In this document: positions 8,599-16,348 of the stretch, one piece after another
Layout: each line of letters begins with the position of its first letter
Position numbering within the stretch: the first letter of the stretch is position 1
NCBI RefSeq assembly: GCF_019774615.1
Contig: NZ_CP081496.1
Span: 3,720,001 to 3,784,000, forward strand
Length of the DNA: 64,000 nucleotides
Source: Streptomyces sp. BHT-5-2
Lineage (GTDB): Bacteria > Actinomycetota > Actinomycetes > Streptomycetales > Streptomycetaceae
Reading direction: 5' to 3'
Translations under genes and position numbers: made by a program
Notes under the pieces: generated by a model
The model's input: only the letters and a program-made list of their open reading frames with translations
Databases searched by the model: none
Told to the model about the DNA's origin: nothing

Positions 8599-8903
8599 CG
8601 TCCCGGGCCCCTCTCCGTCGAACACTCCTCCAGCAGAAACGTCGTCCGGCCGATGGCCATCGTGGTCACGGTTCCGCCGGCAGCCAGCAGCAGGGCGATG
8701 ACCAGAAGCTTCACCGCCGCCCGGCCCGGCCCGGTGTCCACGGCGAGGGCGAATGCGACCAGGGGCGCGCCGAGCGAGGCGGCAGGGGACAGCGCATGCA
8801 GCCGCGCATACGGGCCCGGCAGCACGGCCAGCGCGACGGCCGACAACAACATCACAGCCGAACCGGCGATCAACAGGACCAGCGACAGCAGGTGATGTGG
8901 CAT
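8595..8903 (-). CDS. mnhG: Mrp-type antiporter subunit G
   Basis: The 102-residue product has the MnhG/MrpG pattern of three helices with the diagnostic LPGPYARLHALSPAASLGAP (family: G-x-x-R-x-x-D/S-x-x-x-R-x-H-A-x-T/S-x-A). Its ATG (8901-8903) overlaps the mnhF stop as TGATG. It is one of the small structural subunits of the Mrp complex, in the membrane. Confidence 0.9.
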   Translation of the reverse strand: MPHHLLSLVLLIAGSAVMLLSAVALAVLPGPYARLHALSPAASLGAPLVAFALAVDTGPGRAAVKLLVIALLLAAGGTVTTMAIGRTTFLLEECSTERGPGR

Positions 8904-9160
8904 CAGTACTGCTCCCCGGCCAGGAAGCGGGTGAACACCAACGTGCCCGCCGGGGCGAGCACGGCGAGGACGAGGGCGAGATCCACATAGGAAGGACGGC
9001 TGTAGCCCTGTGCCAGCAGCAGGAAGACCACGGCGATCTGCGTCCCCGCGAGATTGGCCCCGACGAGCCGCTCCTGGGCCGGCCCGCGAAATCCCAACCA
9101 CAGACACGGGGCGAGGCCGGCAGTCGACAGGACCGCCGCCGCGAGCAACCAGGCGTTCAC
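8903..9160 (-). CDS. mnhF: Mrp-type antiporter subunit F
   Basis: The 85-residue protein has three hydrophobic helices and the MnhF signature region GFRGPAQERLVGANLAGTQI (family: R-x-x-x-G-P-x-x-x-D/E-R-x-x-x-x-D/N). GTG 9158-9160 overlaps the mnhE stop. It is the second gene of the operon. GFR and the GAN/GTQ turn replace the more common D-R-V-V-A-x-D-x-x, a small deviation seen also in Mbh-type members. Confidence 0.85.
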   Translation of the reverse strand: MNAWLLAAAVLSTAGLAPCLWLGFRGPAQERLVGANLAGTQIAVVFLLLAQGYSRPSYVDLALVLAVLAPAGTLVFTRFLAGEQY

Positions 9161-9642
9161 GGCGCCCCGCTGCCGGTCAGGACTCTCTCCAGCCCGGTCC
9201 TGCTCCCGAAGAGGCTGTGCACGGTGACCAGACGGCCTTCCCGCCCGGCAGGTGTGACGTCGACCGCATAGGCACCGGGAGTGGCCGAGAGCAGCGCACA
9301 CGCCCACGCCGGACCGACACCGTCGCTCAGCTCTACGGTCCGGAGCGTGCCCGCGCGGCCCTTGCGCACCACGAACGCGAACAGCCGCCCGGTGTCGGCG
9401 AACAAGGCCCAAGGCCACGACCACACCGCGAGAACCCCTCGCGCGAGCCCTCCCCACCTCGCATCGGAGGCCCTGCGGACGGCACGAGCACCGACCGCGC
9501 CGAGAGCGGCCGCAGCCGCTCCAACCATAAGTTCGAGGGGTGTGACGGAGCTGATGAAGATGACATCGAGCACCAGCAACAGGCCCCACCACACCAGCAC
9601 TTCCCTTGCCGCCCGCAGCTCGTCCCCGCGATTCTTTCTCAT
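9157..9642 (-). CDS. mnhE: Mrp-type antiporter subunit E
   Basis: The 161-residue MnhE homologue is the first gene of the operon. After the N-terminal membrane helix (VLVWWGLLLVLDVIFIS) comes a second helix (MVGAAAAALGAVGA) and a soluble C-terminal part with ALLSATPGAYAVDVTP (family: N-x-x-T-x-x-P-G-T) and LTVH-like LVTVHSL. The ATG at 9640-9642 gives the family's length; the longer frame to 9855 is not conserved. MrpE is usually at the end of bacterial seven-gene operons but first in archaeal-type ones, as here. Confidence 0.85.
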   Translation of the reverse strand: MRKNRGDELRAAREVLVWWGLLLVLDVIFISSVTPLELMVGAAAAALGAVGARAVRRASDARWGGLARGVLAVWSWPWALFADTGRLFAFVVRKGRAGTLRTVELSDGVGPAWACALLSATPGAYAVDVTPAGREGRLVTVHSLFGSRTGLERVLTGSGAP

Positions 9643-10266
9643 TCCGCCAGGTCTATCGCCCCACAGCCAGACCACGAGGGTGCACGCGCTGACACCTTGT
9701 CCCGTATCGCGCGACCTACCACCGATTGGCTGTATGACCGGCAGCCGTCCGTGACGGAGGACAGGTTGCGGATCCCCACAGCGTGCCGCCGATCGACTGT
9801 TTTCGGCTACGAGCAGAGCGCAGGCCATGACCTGCCGAACGCGGGAATTCATCAAGCGACGGCCATCGACACATATTCAACACGGTCTTCAGACCCGCTC
9901 GGTGTCTTCGGGCAAGCCGACGAATTCGGGTCAGAGGAAGGGCGTCGGAACGGGGTCGGGAACGGGTGCCGGGCTCGGTCCGGGCGCGGGGCCCGTTCGC
10001 CGCAGGCTGTGTTCGGGCTCGGGACCGTTGTGTGTGCCGGTCACCCCCGCTACCCGAGCGCATTCCGACGACACTTCTCCCAGGCGCGCATCGGCGGCCC
10101 GTCGCCACGACGGGCGACCATCGGCCGCCACACTTCCACCATGGCCTCCCCTCCGACATCCGGCCACCGAAGTACGTCACGCCGGCTTTCCCGGCCTGCC
10201 GGCTGGACAGGTGCCCTCCGGACGCGCAGCCCGCCCCGGCGTGACCACCGCTTCCGAAGATGACTG
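9643..10266. other. 624-bp region upstream of the Mrp operon, no supported gene
   Basis: This gap lies between the first Mrp gene and the end of udgX. It should contain the Mrp operon promoter. A minus-strand frame 9931-10167 ends with a proline-rich PAPGPSPAPVPDPVPTPFL tail caused by GGxACGGG-like repeats near 9948-9996; without a ribosome binding site or homologue I do not call it a gene. Confidence 0.4.
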
Positions 10267-10983
10267 TCAGGAATCCGGTTCCAGGGTCCCGGCAGCCACC
10301 CGGAGGTCGGATACGAGTCCCGCGTAGGGTGCCGCTCGGTCCTCGGCACGCAGAATCGCCGCGGGGTGGAGTGTCGCGACGACGCATGCCGAAGCGCCGC
10401 CCCCCTTTCCCGGAACGGTCTTGCCCCCGGGAACGCCCTCCTCGACCAGCGGAATCGGGACGCCCCGGTCCTTCGACACCCGGAACGAAGGGCCCAGAAG
10501 CGCCCTGCCTGCGGTCGCCCCGAGGGCCACCACCACCTCAGGGGCCACCAGGCGCAGTTCGGCGGTCAGCCAGGGGCGGCATGCCGCCATCTCCCGCAGG
10601 CTGGGAGACCTGTGGATACGCCGCTTACCCCGCGTCGCCGAGCTGAACTTGAAGTGTTTGACCGCGTTGGTGAAATACACCCGGTCCTCGTCCAGGCCCA
10701 CGTCCCGCAGCGCCTTCCTCAGCAGGCCGCCGGCCGGCCCCACGAACGGCTTCCCCTGGCGGTCCTCCTGGTCACCCGGCTGCTCACCGACGAGCATGAT
10801 GCGCGCCGAAGAGCTCCCCGTACCGAAGACGGTCTGCGAGGCGTCCCGGAAGAGCGGGCAACCTCGGCAGTCCGCCGCGGCACGCCGATGGGCCGGAAGC
10901 CCTCCGCGCCGGGGCAGGTAGGGGCCGGCGTCGTATTGCAGCCCGTCCTGCGATCCGTCCGAGGCATGGTCCGTGCCGCTCAT
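10267..10983 (-). CDS. udgX: UdgX-family uracil-DNA-binding/glycosylase protein
   Basis: The 238-residue protein is a family-4-like uracil-DNA glycosylase. It has CRGCPLFRDASQTVFGTG near residue 39 (Fe-S cysteine region), motif A GEQPGDQEDRQGKPFVGPAG, and THP-like TLHPAAILRAED near the C-terminus. The loop GKRRIHRSP (around residue 118) contains the KRRIH insertion that defines UdgX, whose histidine forms a covalent bond with uracil-containing DNA. UdgX binds uracil in DNA extremely tightly and protects against uracil-induced damage. Its start overlaps nothing, but its ATG (10981-10983) overlaps the stop of the upstream hemerythrin gene (ATGA), so the two are coupled. Confidence 0.85.
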   Translation of the reverse strand: MSGTDHASDGSQDGLQYDAGPYLPRRGGLPAHRRAAADCRGCPLFRDASQTVFGTGSSSARIMLVGEQPGDQEDRQGKPFVGPAGGLLRKALRDVGLDEDRVYFTNAVKHFKFSSATRGKRRIHRSPSLREMAACRPWLTAELRLVAPEVVVALGATAGRALLGPSFRVSKDRGVPIPLVEEGVPGGKTVPGKGGGASACVVATLHPAAILRAEDRAAPYAGLVSDLRVAAGTLEPDS

Positions 10984-11546
10984 GGGCGCCCCTGACCGCG
11001 GCCGGTGAGGAAATCGCGGGTCCGGTCCACCAGGCCCAGCCCCGGAGCGAGCAGCTTGATTGCCGGCGGGGTACTCGGTGCCGACGGACGGGGTCGGGTC
11101 GGGGCGGACTTCTTCGCTTCGCGAACCTTCCTTCCCAGGCTTTCCAGGATGAAGGAGTGGACGCCCTCGCGTAGCCGGGGGAACAGGTCGTTCTCCTCGT
11201 CGCGGACGTGCGCGGTCACCTCGGTCCTCAGCTTCACCATGAGCCGGTTGAATTCCAAGTCGCCGGATTCGCGGCCTTCCAGTTCTTTGAGGAGCTGCTC
11301 GACGCGTTCGTGGCCGGCGATCTCCTGGTCGGCCAACGCACCGCCGCCCTCCAGGTGTTCGCGCACTGCCGGGTAGAGGTGTTCTTCCTCAGCTACGGCG
11401 TGTCGCACCAGTTCGATCGTGATCTCGTCCGCCAGGCGTTTGCGTTCCTCGCTGTCCGGTGGCGTGCCCTCGAACTGTGAGAAGAGCTCTTCGACCTCCC
11501 GGTGGTCGGAGGTCAGCTCGGCGATGACATCTCCGCTGTCTCCCAT
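10980..11546 (-). CDS. hemerythrin HHE-domain protein
   Basis: The 188-residue protein has the four-helix hemerythrin fold with the expected metal ligands: LTSDHREVEELFSQFE (His of helix 1), LVRHAVAEEEHLYPAVREHL (H-x-x-x-E-E-x-x-x-Y-P), EIAGHERVEQLLKELE and VTAHVRDEENDLFPRLREG (H-x-x-x-E-E-x-x-x-F-P). It should bind a di-iron centre and act in oxygen, NO or peroxide sensing or scavenging in the cytoplasm. A basic, Pro-rich tail (after residue 145) ends the protein. It lies directly upstream of udgX with ATGA overlap. Confidence 0.85.
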   Translation of the reverse strand: MGDSGDVIAELTSDHREVEELFSQFEGTPPDSEERKRLADEITIELVRHAVAEEEHLYPAVREHLEGGGALADQEIAGHERVEQLLKELEGRESGDLEFNRLMVKLRTEVTAHVRDEENDLFPRLREGVHSFILESLGRKVREAKKSAPTRPRPSAPSTPPAIKLLAPGLGLVDRTRDFLTGRGQGRP

Positions 11547-11747
11547 ACGCGTCCGCCTCCGTCTGTGATGGTGAGCGACCGGCTTCCCGGCTCCCGCCCC
11601 ACGCGTTCCCGAACGGCCAGGTCGCTAACACCACCGCGCGCAGATGAGCACAACCGGACCAGCGCCCCTCCCTGCACCGGCAGCGATGCCGCCGAACGCC
11701 TGCTTGCCCGCACACGTCGAGGCCAGGTGCCGATCGTGCCGGTGTCT

Positions 11748-11777
11748 TCGATGTGACTCGATATGACTCGATGTGAA
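11748..11777. repeat. three tandem 10-bp direct repeats
   Basis: TCGATGTGAC, TCGATATGAC and TCGATGTGAA follow each other without gaps. The 10-bp period matches one helical turn, so a protein could bind the same face three times. The block lies 201 bp upstream of the hemerythrin start. Confidence 0.6.
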
Positions 11778-12022
11778 TGGCGCACTGCCGACAGCCCGCT
11801 TCGGCACGCGGCGACTGGCCGCGCCCTGCCCACCAGCAGACCGAGCACGTCGGCAACACCACGGTCACCTCATGGTGAAGTACGTGCCAGCCGGACCGAC
11901 GCACCGGAAGGACTGTCGTTGACGAGGGGCAGGGTGTTGGCTCTCTTGCCACCCTGTGTGGTGGTAGTCCGCCGGTCGAACGGGAGCGGGGCTATGCGTG
12001 TGCGGGGATTCGCGGAGAACGC

Positions 12023-12042
12023 TCCCACCCTGCCCGGTGGGA
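12023..12042 (-). terminator. hairpin downstream of the YVTN gene
   Basis: TCCCACC (12023-12029) pairs with GGTGGGA (12036-12042) around a 6-nt loop, about 30 bp after the YVTN stop. There is no T-run, as usual for actinomycete terminators. Confidence 0.4.
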
Positions 12043-12072
12043 ACGGCACTGTGGTGAGGGGAGGCCGCCGGC

Positions 12073-13146
12073 TCAGCGCGGGGTGATGGCGATGCCCTCG
12101 GGCTCGTGTCCGGTCGGCAGGGTGGCGCGCACCCGCCGGGCGTAGGGGTCGATGACCGACACGGTGTCGGACTGCTCGTTGGTCACCCACACCCGTCGGC
12201 CGTCGGGGGTCACCGCGACGCCCTGCGGCTGGACGCCGACGTGGACGTGGCCGATGATCCGGTGCCCGCCGATGTCGATGATCAGCAGGCAGTCCCGGGC
12301 CGAGTCGGCGACGTAGAGGAGCCGGCCGTCGGGGCTGACGGCGCTGCCCAGGGGCGCCCGGCCGCCCGGCAGACGGCCCACCACGGTGTCGTTTCGGGTG
12401 TCGATGACGGAGATCGTGCCGGAGCCGGTGTTGGAGACGTAGACCAGGCGGCCGGAGGGCGGCGAGCTGATGCCGCTGGGGAAGTCCCCGACCCGGATCC
12501 GCCGGATCGCGCGGGAGCTCGGGTCGAGTACGGTCACACAGCCGGCGCCGTTGTCGGTCACATAGGCCCGCCCGTCCGGGATGGTGGTGATGCTGTGCGG
12601 CAGCGGGCCCACCGGCACGGTGGCCATCACACGGCAGTCGGGCGCGCTCAGGACGGTGACGGTGTCCGAGCCGAAGTTGGCCACCAGCACCCGGCGGCCG
12701 TTGCGGCTCGGCACCGCCGCGAAGGGCCGGCGCCCCACCCGCACGGTGGCCGTGACCAGCCGGGGGCCGGTGTTGACGCAGGAGACGGTGTCGGAGCGCC
12801 CGTTGGCGACGTAGACCCGCTCGCCGTCCGGGGACGCCCCCACCCCGATCGGGCCGTAGCCCACCTGGACCGCGCCGAACTTGTGCTCCAACCGGGTGTC
12901 GTAGACCGAGGCGATCTCCCCACCGCTGTTGGCCACGTAGGCGCTGACGCGGACGGGGAAACCGCCCGCGCGCCGGGTGGGGGCGTGCGACGGCGCCCCG
13001 GCCGCGACCAGCGCGCCGCTCAGCATGAAGGCACAGGTCAGGCCCAGACAGAGGCGACGGCGCCGGGAGGACGGTGACGCGGCGCTCGGGCGGCAACAGG
13101 TGGGGCTCATACCGGGAGGTGCGCCGGCCGGGATATGACGGTGCAT
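12073..13146 (-). CDS. secreted YVTN-type beta-propeller protein
   Basis: The 357-residue protein starts with a basic region and a signal-type helix (LCLGLTCAFMLSGALVAAG, then APSHA). The rest is seven or so repeats of about 42 residues with the YVTN signature: AYVANSGGEIASVYDT, VYVANGRSDTVSCV, VLVANFGSDTVTVL, AYVTDNGAGCVTVL, VYVSNTGSGTISVI, LYVADSARDCLLII, VWVTNEQSDTVSVI. This is a surface-layer-like beta-propeller, probably extracellular and protein-binding. ATG 13144-13146 has CAGGAG upstream. It stands alone on the minus strand. Confidence 0.8.
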   Translation of the reverse strand: MHRHIPAGAPPGMSPTCCRPSAASPSSRRRRLCLGLTCAFMLSGALVAAGAPSHAPTRRAGGFPVRVSAYVANSGGEIASVYDTRLEHKFGAVQVGYGPIGVGASPDGERVYVANGRSDTVSCVNTGPRLVTATVRVGRRPFAAVPSRNGRRVLVANFGSDTVTVLSAPDCRVMATVPVGPLPHSITTIPDGRAYVTDNGAGCVTVLDPSSRAIRRIRVGDFPSGISSPPSGRLVYVSNTGSGTISVIDTRNDTVVGRLPGGRAPLGSAVSPDGRLLYVADSARDCLLIIDIGGHRIIGHVHVGVQPQGVAVTPDGRRVWVTNEQSDTVSVIDPYARRVRATLPTGHEPEGIAITPR

Positions 13147-13798
13147 GGCTCTCCTGGGGCAGCAGTGACCAGTGCGCACCACGACACCAGGCATCAGTCG
13201 GCTCCGCGCGGTCGTGCTGAGCCAGTCAGATGCGTCCCTGTGCCCTGAGGAGTGAACTTCGGGCGAAATCCGGCAGCATATGCCGCTGCTCCTGCGAACA
13301 GGCTCTCCGGCTCTGTATCCCGGAGTCGCCGGCGTGGGCAACGATGCCTGAGCTGCACCGCGAGGCGTGACCGTCGCTGCTACCAGACCCATTCCGCCGG
13401 CAGGGCCAGTGAGATCAGAGCCGGCCGACAGGGGCGTCCCGCCCCGGTCCACCGACCGCGGCAACTCCGGGCTCTGGTGGATCAGTCGTGGCGGTGACGA
13501 GGAACCACCACAGCAGATTCTCGTTGGGCAGCGCGCGTTCCCACGACGCAACGGAATACGGGCCCGCAGCTGTCGCTGCGGGTCCACTCCCTGCGGTGCT
13601 GCGGCGATCGAGGTATCGTCGCTCCGCGCTGAAGGCCCTCAGGCTGCGCCGCAGAGGCACCGTCATCCAGGCGAACAGGACCCTGCCAGCATGTCTGTCA
13701 ACGCTTGACGGCACCAGCCGCTGCACACTCGGTAGAGATGGGAATCCTGGTGCGGGCGGCCCGGCGAGCCGCCCGGGTTCGGTCGTGGAGGCGGCGCT
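13147..13798. other. 652-bp intergenic region, no supported gene
   Basis: The gap separates the divergent YVTN and second hemerythrin genes and should contain both promoters. A hairpin of about 9 bp (GGCCCGCAG pairing with CTGCGGGTC) lies near 13562-13586. Long open frames here show no family resemblance. Confidence 0.4.
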
Positions 13799-14341
13799 GT
13801 GCAAGGCGATGTCGATGTCATCGATGAACTGACCATGGACCACCGCTTGGTCGACGGGCTCTTCGTCCAGTTCCACGACGCACCGGTTGGCAGTGCCGAT
13901 CGCCGACGCCTGGTCGACGCGCTCATCAAGAACTTGGCGCGGCATACGGCCTTCGAGGAACAGCACCTGTGCCCGGTGATGCGCGAGCACCTGGACCAGG
14001 GGGAAGAACTGGCAGCCAAGGCAGGCGCAAGTCATGGCCGCGTGCAACACCTCCTGGCGCAGTTGCGGGAGCGCGAGCCCGGCGAGGCTGGCTTTGACGA
14101 GCTGGTGGGCCGACTGCGCCTGGAGGTTCTCGCGCATGTTGACGAGGAGGAAAACAACCTCTTCCCCCAGCTCCGTGACGGCGTCCATCCCTACGTGCTG
14201 ATCAACCTGGGCAGCAAACTTCGTGAAGCGCGGAACGCCGAGGATCGGTCGAGCCCCGCTCACACGCCTCGGGCCCCGGGAAGTGGCGGTGCTCCCGGAG
14301 CCCGGGCTATGGATACCGACCGGTTCAACGATCGCCCCTGA
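13799..14341 (+). CDS. second hemerythrin HHE-domain protein
   Basis: The 180-residue product closely resembles the hemerythrin at 10980-11546, with the same ligand pattern: LTMDHRLVDGLFVQFHDAP, LARHTAFEEQHLCPVMREHL, ASHGRVQHLLAQL and VLAHVDEEENNLFPQLRDGV. In the second motif Cys replaces the Tyr before Pro (HLCP for HLYP). GTG 13799-13801 has GGAGGCG 8 nt upstream. The two genes are likely paralogues that arose within the family; they are on opposite strands 2.3 kb apart. A role in di-iron-based oxygen or NO handling is inferred. Confidence 0.85.
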   Translation: MQGDVDVIDELTMDHRLVDGLFVQFHDAPVGSADRRRLVDALIKNLARHTAFEEQHLCPVMREHLDQGEELAAKAGASHGRVQHLLAQLREREPGEAGFDELVGRLRLEVLAHVDEEENNLFPQLRDGVHPYVLINLGSKLREARNAEDRSSPAHTPRAPGSGGAPGARAMDTDRFNDRP

Positions 14342-14572
14342 TGGCGGTCCCAGCGCGCCGGGGCGCATCGGCTGGCAGCTCGTGCGAAGCACCGGAACCC
14401 AGATCGGCCGTTGCCGACGCCGCCGATACCCCGTTCCAAGGCGGGGTGCCGCGCACCGGTGATGGGAGCCGGTCGGCGATCGCTCCGGATTGTGGAGGAC
14501 TACAGATCCGGCGCGCGGCCTCACATCCGCCGAGGTCTGAGGCCGCTGTTCCGCCGGGCTGGAGACCCCCAG

Positions 14573-14990
14573 TCAGGAGGCGGGGCCGAGGTCCTTCCAG
14601 GGTTCGTGGTCGGCGTCAGGGCCGGTTCCGGGGGCGTTGTTCCGAGTCCACCACTTCGCGCGACAGTAGTGGCCGTTGCACTTGACGGTGACGTCTTCGT
14701 GTGACTGTGTGGCCGGGCGGGTCGTATGCCTTGGCGGCGTCCCAGCCGGGGCGTAGCAGCCGGTGTCGGTGATCTCGCCGGCAGCTTCCGCGCCGCGCCG
14801 GTTGCCCGAGGCCAGGGCGTAGATGCCGCCGGAGGTGGTCAAGGTGGCATTGGCCGGGCCGGTGATCGGCAGGTAGTACTTGATCGGGATGTCGATGCTC
14901 TCCCCTACGGGGATCACCTGACAGTAGTCGATCTTGGTGGTGACGCGTTGCGTGACAGCTGCCTCAGGCAGGGCCGCCCTGCCGTGCGAG
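14573..14990 (-). pseudogene. 3' remnant of a secreted protein with chitin-binding-like C-terminus
   Basis: The frame is open from about 14990 and ends at 14573. It has IDYCQVIPVGESIDIPIKYY and, at the C-terminus, CNGHYCRAKWWTRNNAPGTG followed by PWKDLG. The W-W-T-R/Q-x-x-x-P-G...PW-x-x-L pattern is that of small carbohydrate-binding modules at the end of chitinases and related secreted enzymes. No upstream catalytic domain or signal peptide is present: a TGA closes the frame near 14992, and the parB-like gene lies there. It is best read as a truncated gene end. Confidence 0.4.
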
Positions 14991-14998
14991 CCACCTGG

Positions 14999-15289
14999 TC
15001 AGCGACCCGAATCCGGAACCTCACGCGGGCCGGACGCAGCCTGGTTTCCGGGCCGAGACACCCAGCCGGCGGTGGCGGCCAGGGTGCGCAGGACGGTCGC
15101 GCCGACGAGCACGACCGAGGAGATCGGCCGTCCCATCCATCGCGTCAGGTCGCCTCGCAGGTCGGGATCGACCTCGACGGTCACTCGGATGTATCTGCTC
15201 TGCAGCCTGGTGACCTTGGTGGACCGGGGTGCCGAAACATCCTGCTCGCGGCGCAATGCGGCGCGGTAGCTCTCCTTGCGCTGACTCAT
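14999..15289 (-). CDS. small ParB-like/partition-associated protein
   Basis: The 96-residue product is encoded immediately after parA; ATG 15287-15289 overlaps the parA stop (ATGA). The start is basic (SQRKESYRAALRREQ) and the middle RYIRVTVEVDPDLRGDLTRW resembles plasmid-type centromere-binding partners of short ParA proteins. After residue 52 the sequence (RPISSVVLVGATVLRTLAA) becomes hydrophobic and may derive from other DNA, so the C-terminus could have been replaced. Function as the DNA-binding partner is inferred from gene order. Confidence 0.5.
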   Translation of the reverse strand: MSQRKESYRAALRREQDVSAPRSTKVTRLQSRYIRVTVEVDPDLRGDLTRWMGRPISSVVLVGATVLRTLAATAGWVSRPGNQAASGPREVPDSGR

Positions 15290-15921
15290 GCCGCTTCCTG
15301 ACGCTTGATCAGTTCCTCTGCGAAGTCCATGTACGCCGACCCCTTGGCCTGGACCGGATTCCCGAAAGACTGGGAGTACAGGTCGAGCCGCGCGATCTGG
15401 GTGTCCAGCACCTCGAATCCCCCCTCGGTCAGCGCCTCGCGAGCGTCCGCATCGGGCCCGGTGCGCGTGGCATCGGGACGGTTGGTGCGATTGAGCAGGA
15501 CCGCCGCGCGGGCCGGCTCGGCACGCAGGGACTGCACGTCCGCCATCTCGCCACGGATGGGTGCCATCCGGTCCAGTTCAATGGGGGCGGGGGTCACAGG
15601 CACGATCCACTCGCCGGCGTACCTCATGATGCTGCGGGCAATACGGGGATGGTCCTCCAGCTGGGGCGCATCGAGCACGACGGCCTGCCGGTTTCCGAGG
15701 AAGTCGTTCACGCGACGGTGGACGTCCCCCACCGGCAGGGCGATCACCGGAAACGGAAAGCCACTGGCCAGCTCGCTCCAGCGCAGCGCGGAAGCGGCCG
15801 GGTCACCGTCGACCAACAGCGGCGACATACCCGACTCATGAAGCGCGTGGGCCAGCCACACGGCACTCGTCGTCTTTCCGACGCCGGGCTTGAGGTTCAC
15901 AAACGCACAACTCAACGGCAC
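15286..15921 (-). CDS. parA: ParA-family partition ATPase (plasmid type)
   Basis: The 211-residue protein has the deviant Walker A of ParA/MinD ATPases, NLKPGVGKTTSAVWLAHAL; the usual G-G is P-G here. Walker A' VVLDAPQLEDHP and PVTPAPIELDRM follow, then LLNRTNRP. It lacks the N-terminal HTH of chromosomal/type Ia ParA, so it is a short, plasmid-type member. GTG 15919-15921 gives the family's usual start just before the P-loop strand. It lies between a hypothetical gene (10-bp overlap) and a small parB-like gene. In the cell it would move plasmid or element DNA on the nucleoid. Confidence 0.75.
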   Translation of the reverse strand: MPLSCAFVNLKPGVGKTTSAVWLAHALHESGMSPLLVDGDPAASALRWSELASGFPFPVIALPVGDVHRRVNDFLGNRQAVVLDAPQLEDHPRIARSIMRYAGEWIVPVTPAPIELDRMAPIRGEMADVQSLRAEPARAAVLLNRTNRPDATRTGPDADAREALTEGGFEVLDTQIARLDLYSQSFGNPVQAKGSAYMDFAEELIKRQEAA

Positions 15922-16310
15922 AAGGACGGACAATAACGGGCACGATCGTCCAGTTTCGGTTGGCACGAGGGAGTGGCTTCGTGGTTCACCCGCAAGCAGT
16001 GGGAAACGATCGGCTCACCCAGGAGACGGCGACCCGCAAGCCTGAAGGCGGCCGCGGTGAGGACGTCGGCCGGCATGCCGTAACGACGCTCGGGAATGGT
16101 CACCCCGATTGCCTCGTCCACCGGCTCGTACACCTTGGGCCTACGGCCGATGTCACGAATACCCACGAGCGGCTCGACGCGCGACGGGAGCAGGCCGGCC
16201 ACCACCGGCTTGTCCGGATGGAAGGCGGCCGACTTGCCGGAGCTGCCAAGGCTGTCGGCCATCTCCTCACGTGTCACCGGCCGCCGCTCTGGCCGGATCG
16301 GCTCGGACAT
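15912..16310 (-). CDS. conserved hypothetical protein of the partition cassette
   Basis: The 132-residue protein starts at ATG 16308-16310 and its end overlaps parA by 10 bp. It is hydrophilic with no membrane segment: MADSLGSSGKSAAFHPDKPV, then LLPSRVEPLVGIRDIGRRPK, and a helical PADVLTAAAFRLAGRRLLGE. I do not recognise the family. Its tight linkage to parA suggests a role in partition or replication of a mobile element. The last 20 residues are encoded in DNA shared with the parA start. Confidence 0.5.
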   Translation of the reverse strand: MSEPIRPERRPVTREEMADSLGSSGKSAAFHPDKPVVAGLLPSRVEPLVGIRDIGRRPKVYEPVDEAIGVTIPERRYGMPADVLTAAAFRLAGRRLLGEPIVSHCLRVNHEATPSCQPKLDDRARYCPSLCR

Positions 16311-16348
16311 GCGGCGCCGCGTGACAGCGCCGAGGGCAACCAAGCTGG

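Larger units (their letters stand above)
11547..12072. other. 526-bp intergenic region with tandem repeats and a hairpin
   Basis: No gene is supported. The region holds three 10-bp tandem repeats (11748-11777) and a possible terminator of the YVTN gene (12023-12042). A further 7-bp stem, CAGGGTG/CACCCTG, lies at 11930-11956. The promoter of the hemerythrin-udgX pair must lie here. Confidence 0.45.

Noticed and set aside
9931..10167. Minus-strand frame with a proline-rich tail (PAPGPSPAPVPDPVPTP)
   Set aside because: No ribosome binding site, no homologous start, and the tail follows from a short GC repeat.
13415..14524. 369-codon minus-strand frame opposite the second hemerythrin
   Set aside because: Antisense shadow; the plus-strand frame has all hemerythrin ligands and a good ribosome binding site.
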